Shown here in pieces: positions 22,156 to 22,314 of a stretch of 22,314 nt of DNA; within the stretch, counting starts at the first letter, position 1, and every line of letters starts with the position of its first letter. The notes beneath the pieces are model-generated. The model had not been told where the DNA came from. It worked only from the letters and a program-made list of their open reading frames with translations, and did not search any database. Both the position numbers and the translations under genes were made by a program. Source of the stretch: Bacteroidota bacterium (lineage in GTDB: Bacteria; Bacteroidota; Bacteroidia; CAILMK01); the NCBI GenBank assembly GCA_013287095.1, contig JABDEJ010000036.1, positions 1 through 22,314 on the forward strand, read 5' to 3'.

Positions 22156-22314
22156 ATGGAAGCTTTCGAGATAAACGGCCCCGTAAAGCTCAAAGGTGAA
22201 ATTACCCCGCAAGGGGCTAAAAATGAAGCCCTTCAGATATTAGCTGCGGTATTGATGACCGATGAAACCGTCACTGTTCATAATATTCCCGATATCAGGG
22301 ATATTCAAAAGCAA
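22156..22314 (+). CDS. murA: UDP-N-acetylglucosamine 1-carboxyvinyltransferase, 5' part only
   Basis: The first 53 residues are in the window. MurA transfers enolpyruvate from PEP to UDP-GlcNAc, the first committed step of peptidoglycan synthesis in the cytoplasm. The N-terminus shows GEITPQGAKNEALQILAAVLMTDETVTVHNIPDIRDI. K22 and N23 fall at the positions known in the family when counted from ATG 22156, which supports this start. An in-frame ATG at 22150, overlapping the DUF4290 stop, would add two residues. The remaining about 380 residues lie beyond the window. Confidence 0.93.
   Translation, partial: MEAFEINGPVKLKGEITPQGAKNEALQILAAVLMTDETVTVHNIPDIRDIQKQ

Overview
The window looks like a chromosomal segment of a Bacteroidota bacterium, probably a Chitinophagales/Sphingobacteriales-like environmental lineage. 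The evidence is type IX secretion (T9SS) sorting domains of both type A and type B, -7 boxes of the Bacteroidota form TAnnTTTG in place of a sigma70 -10, almost no Shine-Dalgarno sequences, and families typical of the phylum (DUF4290 beside murA, a DUF6600/WXXGXW-type protein, a CCG/4Fe-4S gene pair). Species cannot be fixed from the sequence alone.

Layout. 1-2778 (minus strand): a four-gene operon. A membrane 4Fe-4S protein and a CCG-domain Fe-S protein, normally direct neighbours, are separated by a tightly packed MNT nucleotidyltransferase/HEPN pair. 2858-3052: tRNA-Phe (GAA) with its own promoter and a likely terminator. 3109-4691: a small secreted/membrane protein and branched-chain aminotransferase ilvE. 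4692-5480: a gene-free stretch packed with perfect hairpins, the best candidate here for an undescribed structured RNA. 5481-8798: an overlapping operon of a Rid-family deaminase, type III pantothenate kinase (coaX), an outer-membrane protein and LptC. The N-terminal codons of LptC lie inside a palindromic repeat. 8860-11206 (minus): a secreted T9SS type A protein behind a small secreted protein that resembles an orphan M6-protease prodomain.

11315-19033: trmD and rplS, usually adjacent, are separated by 6.7 kb holding a WXXGXW/DUF6600 protein and a 1734-residue T9SS type B surface protein. That protein carries a 7-blade SBBP-type propeller and eight 80-residue Ig-like repeats. 19257-22314: uvrD/pcrA helicase, DUF4290 and the start of murA, probably one operon.

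Housekeeping functions (coenzyme A and branched-chain amino acid synthesis, LPS transport, tRNA modification, ribosome, DNA repair, peptidoglycan) make up the backbone. Secreted or surface proteins, a toxin-antitoxin-like pair and repeat elements are inserted between them. Product names come from motif recognition by eye; no database search was run.
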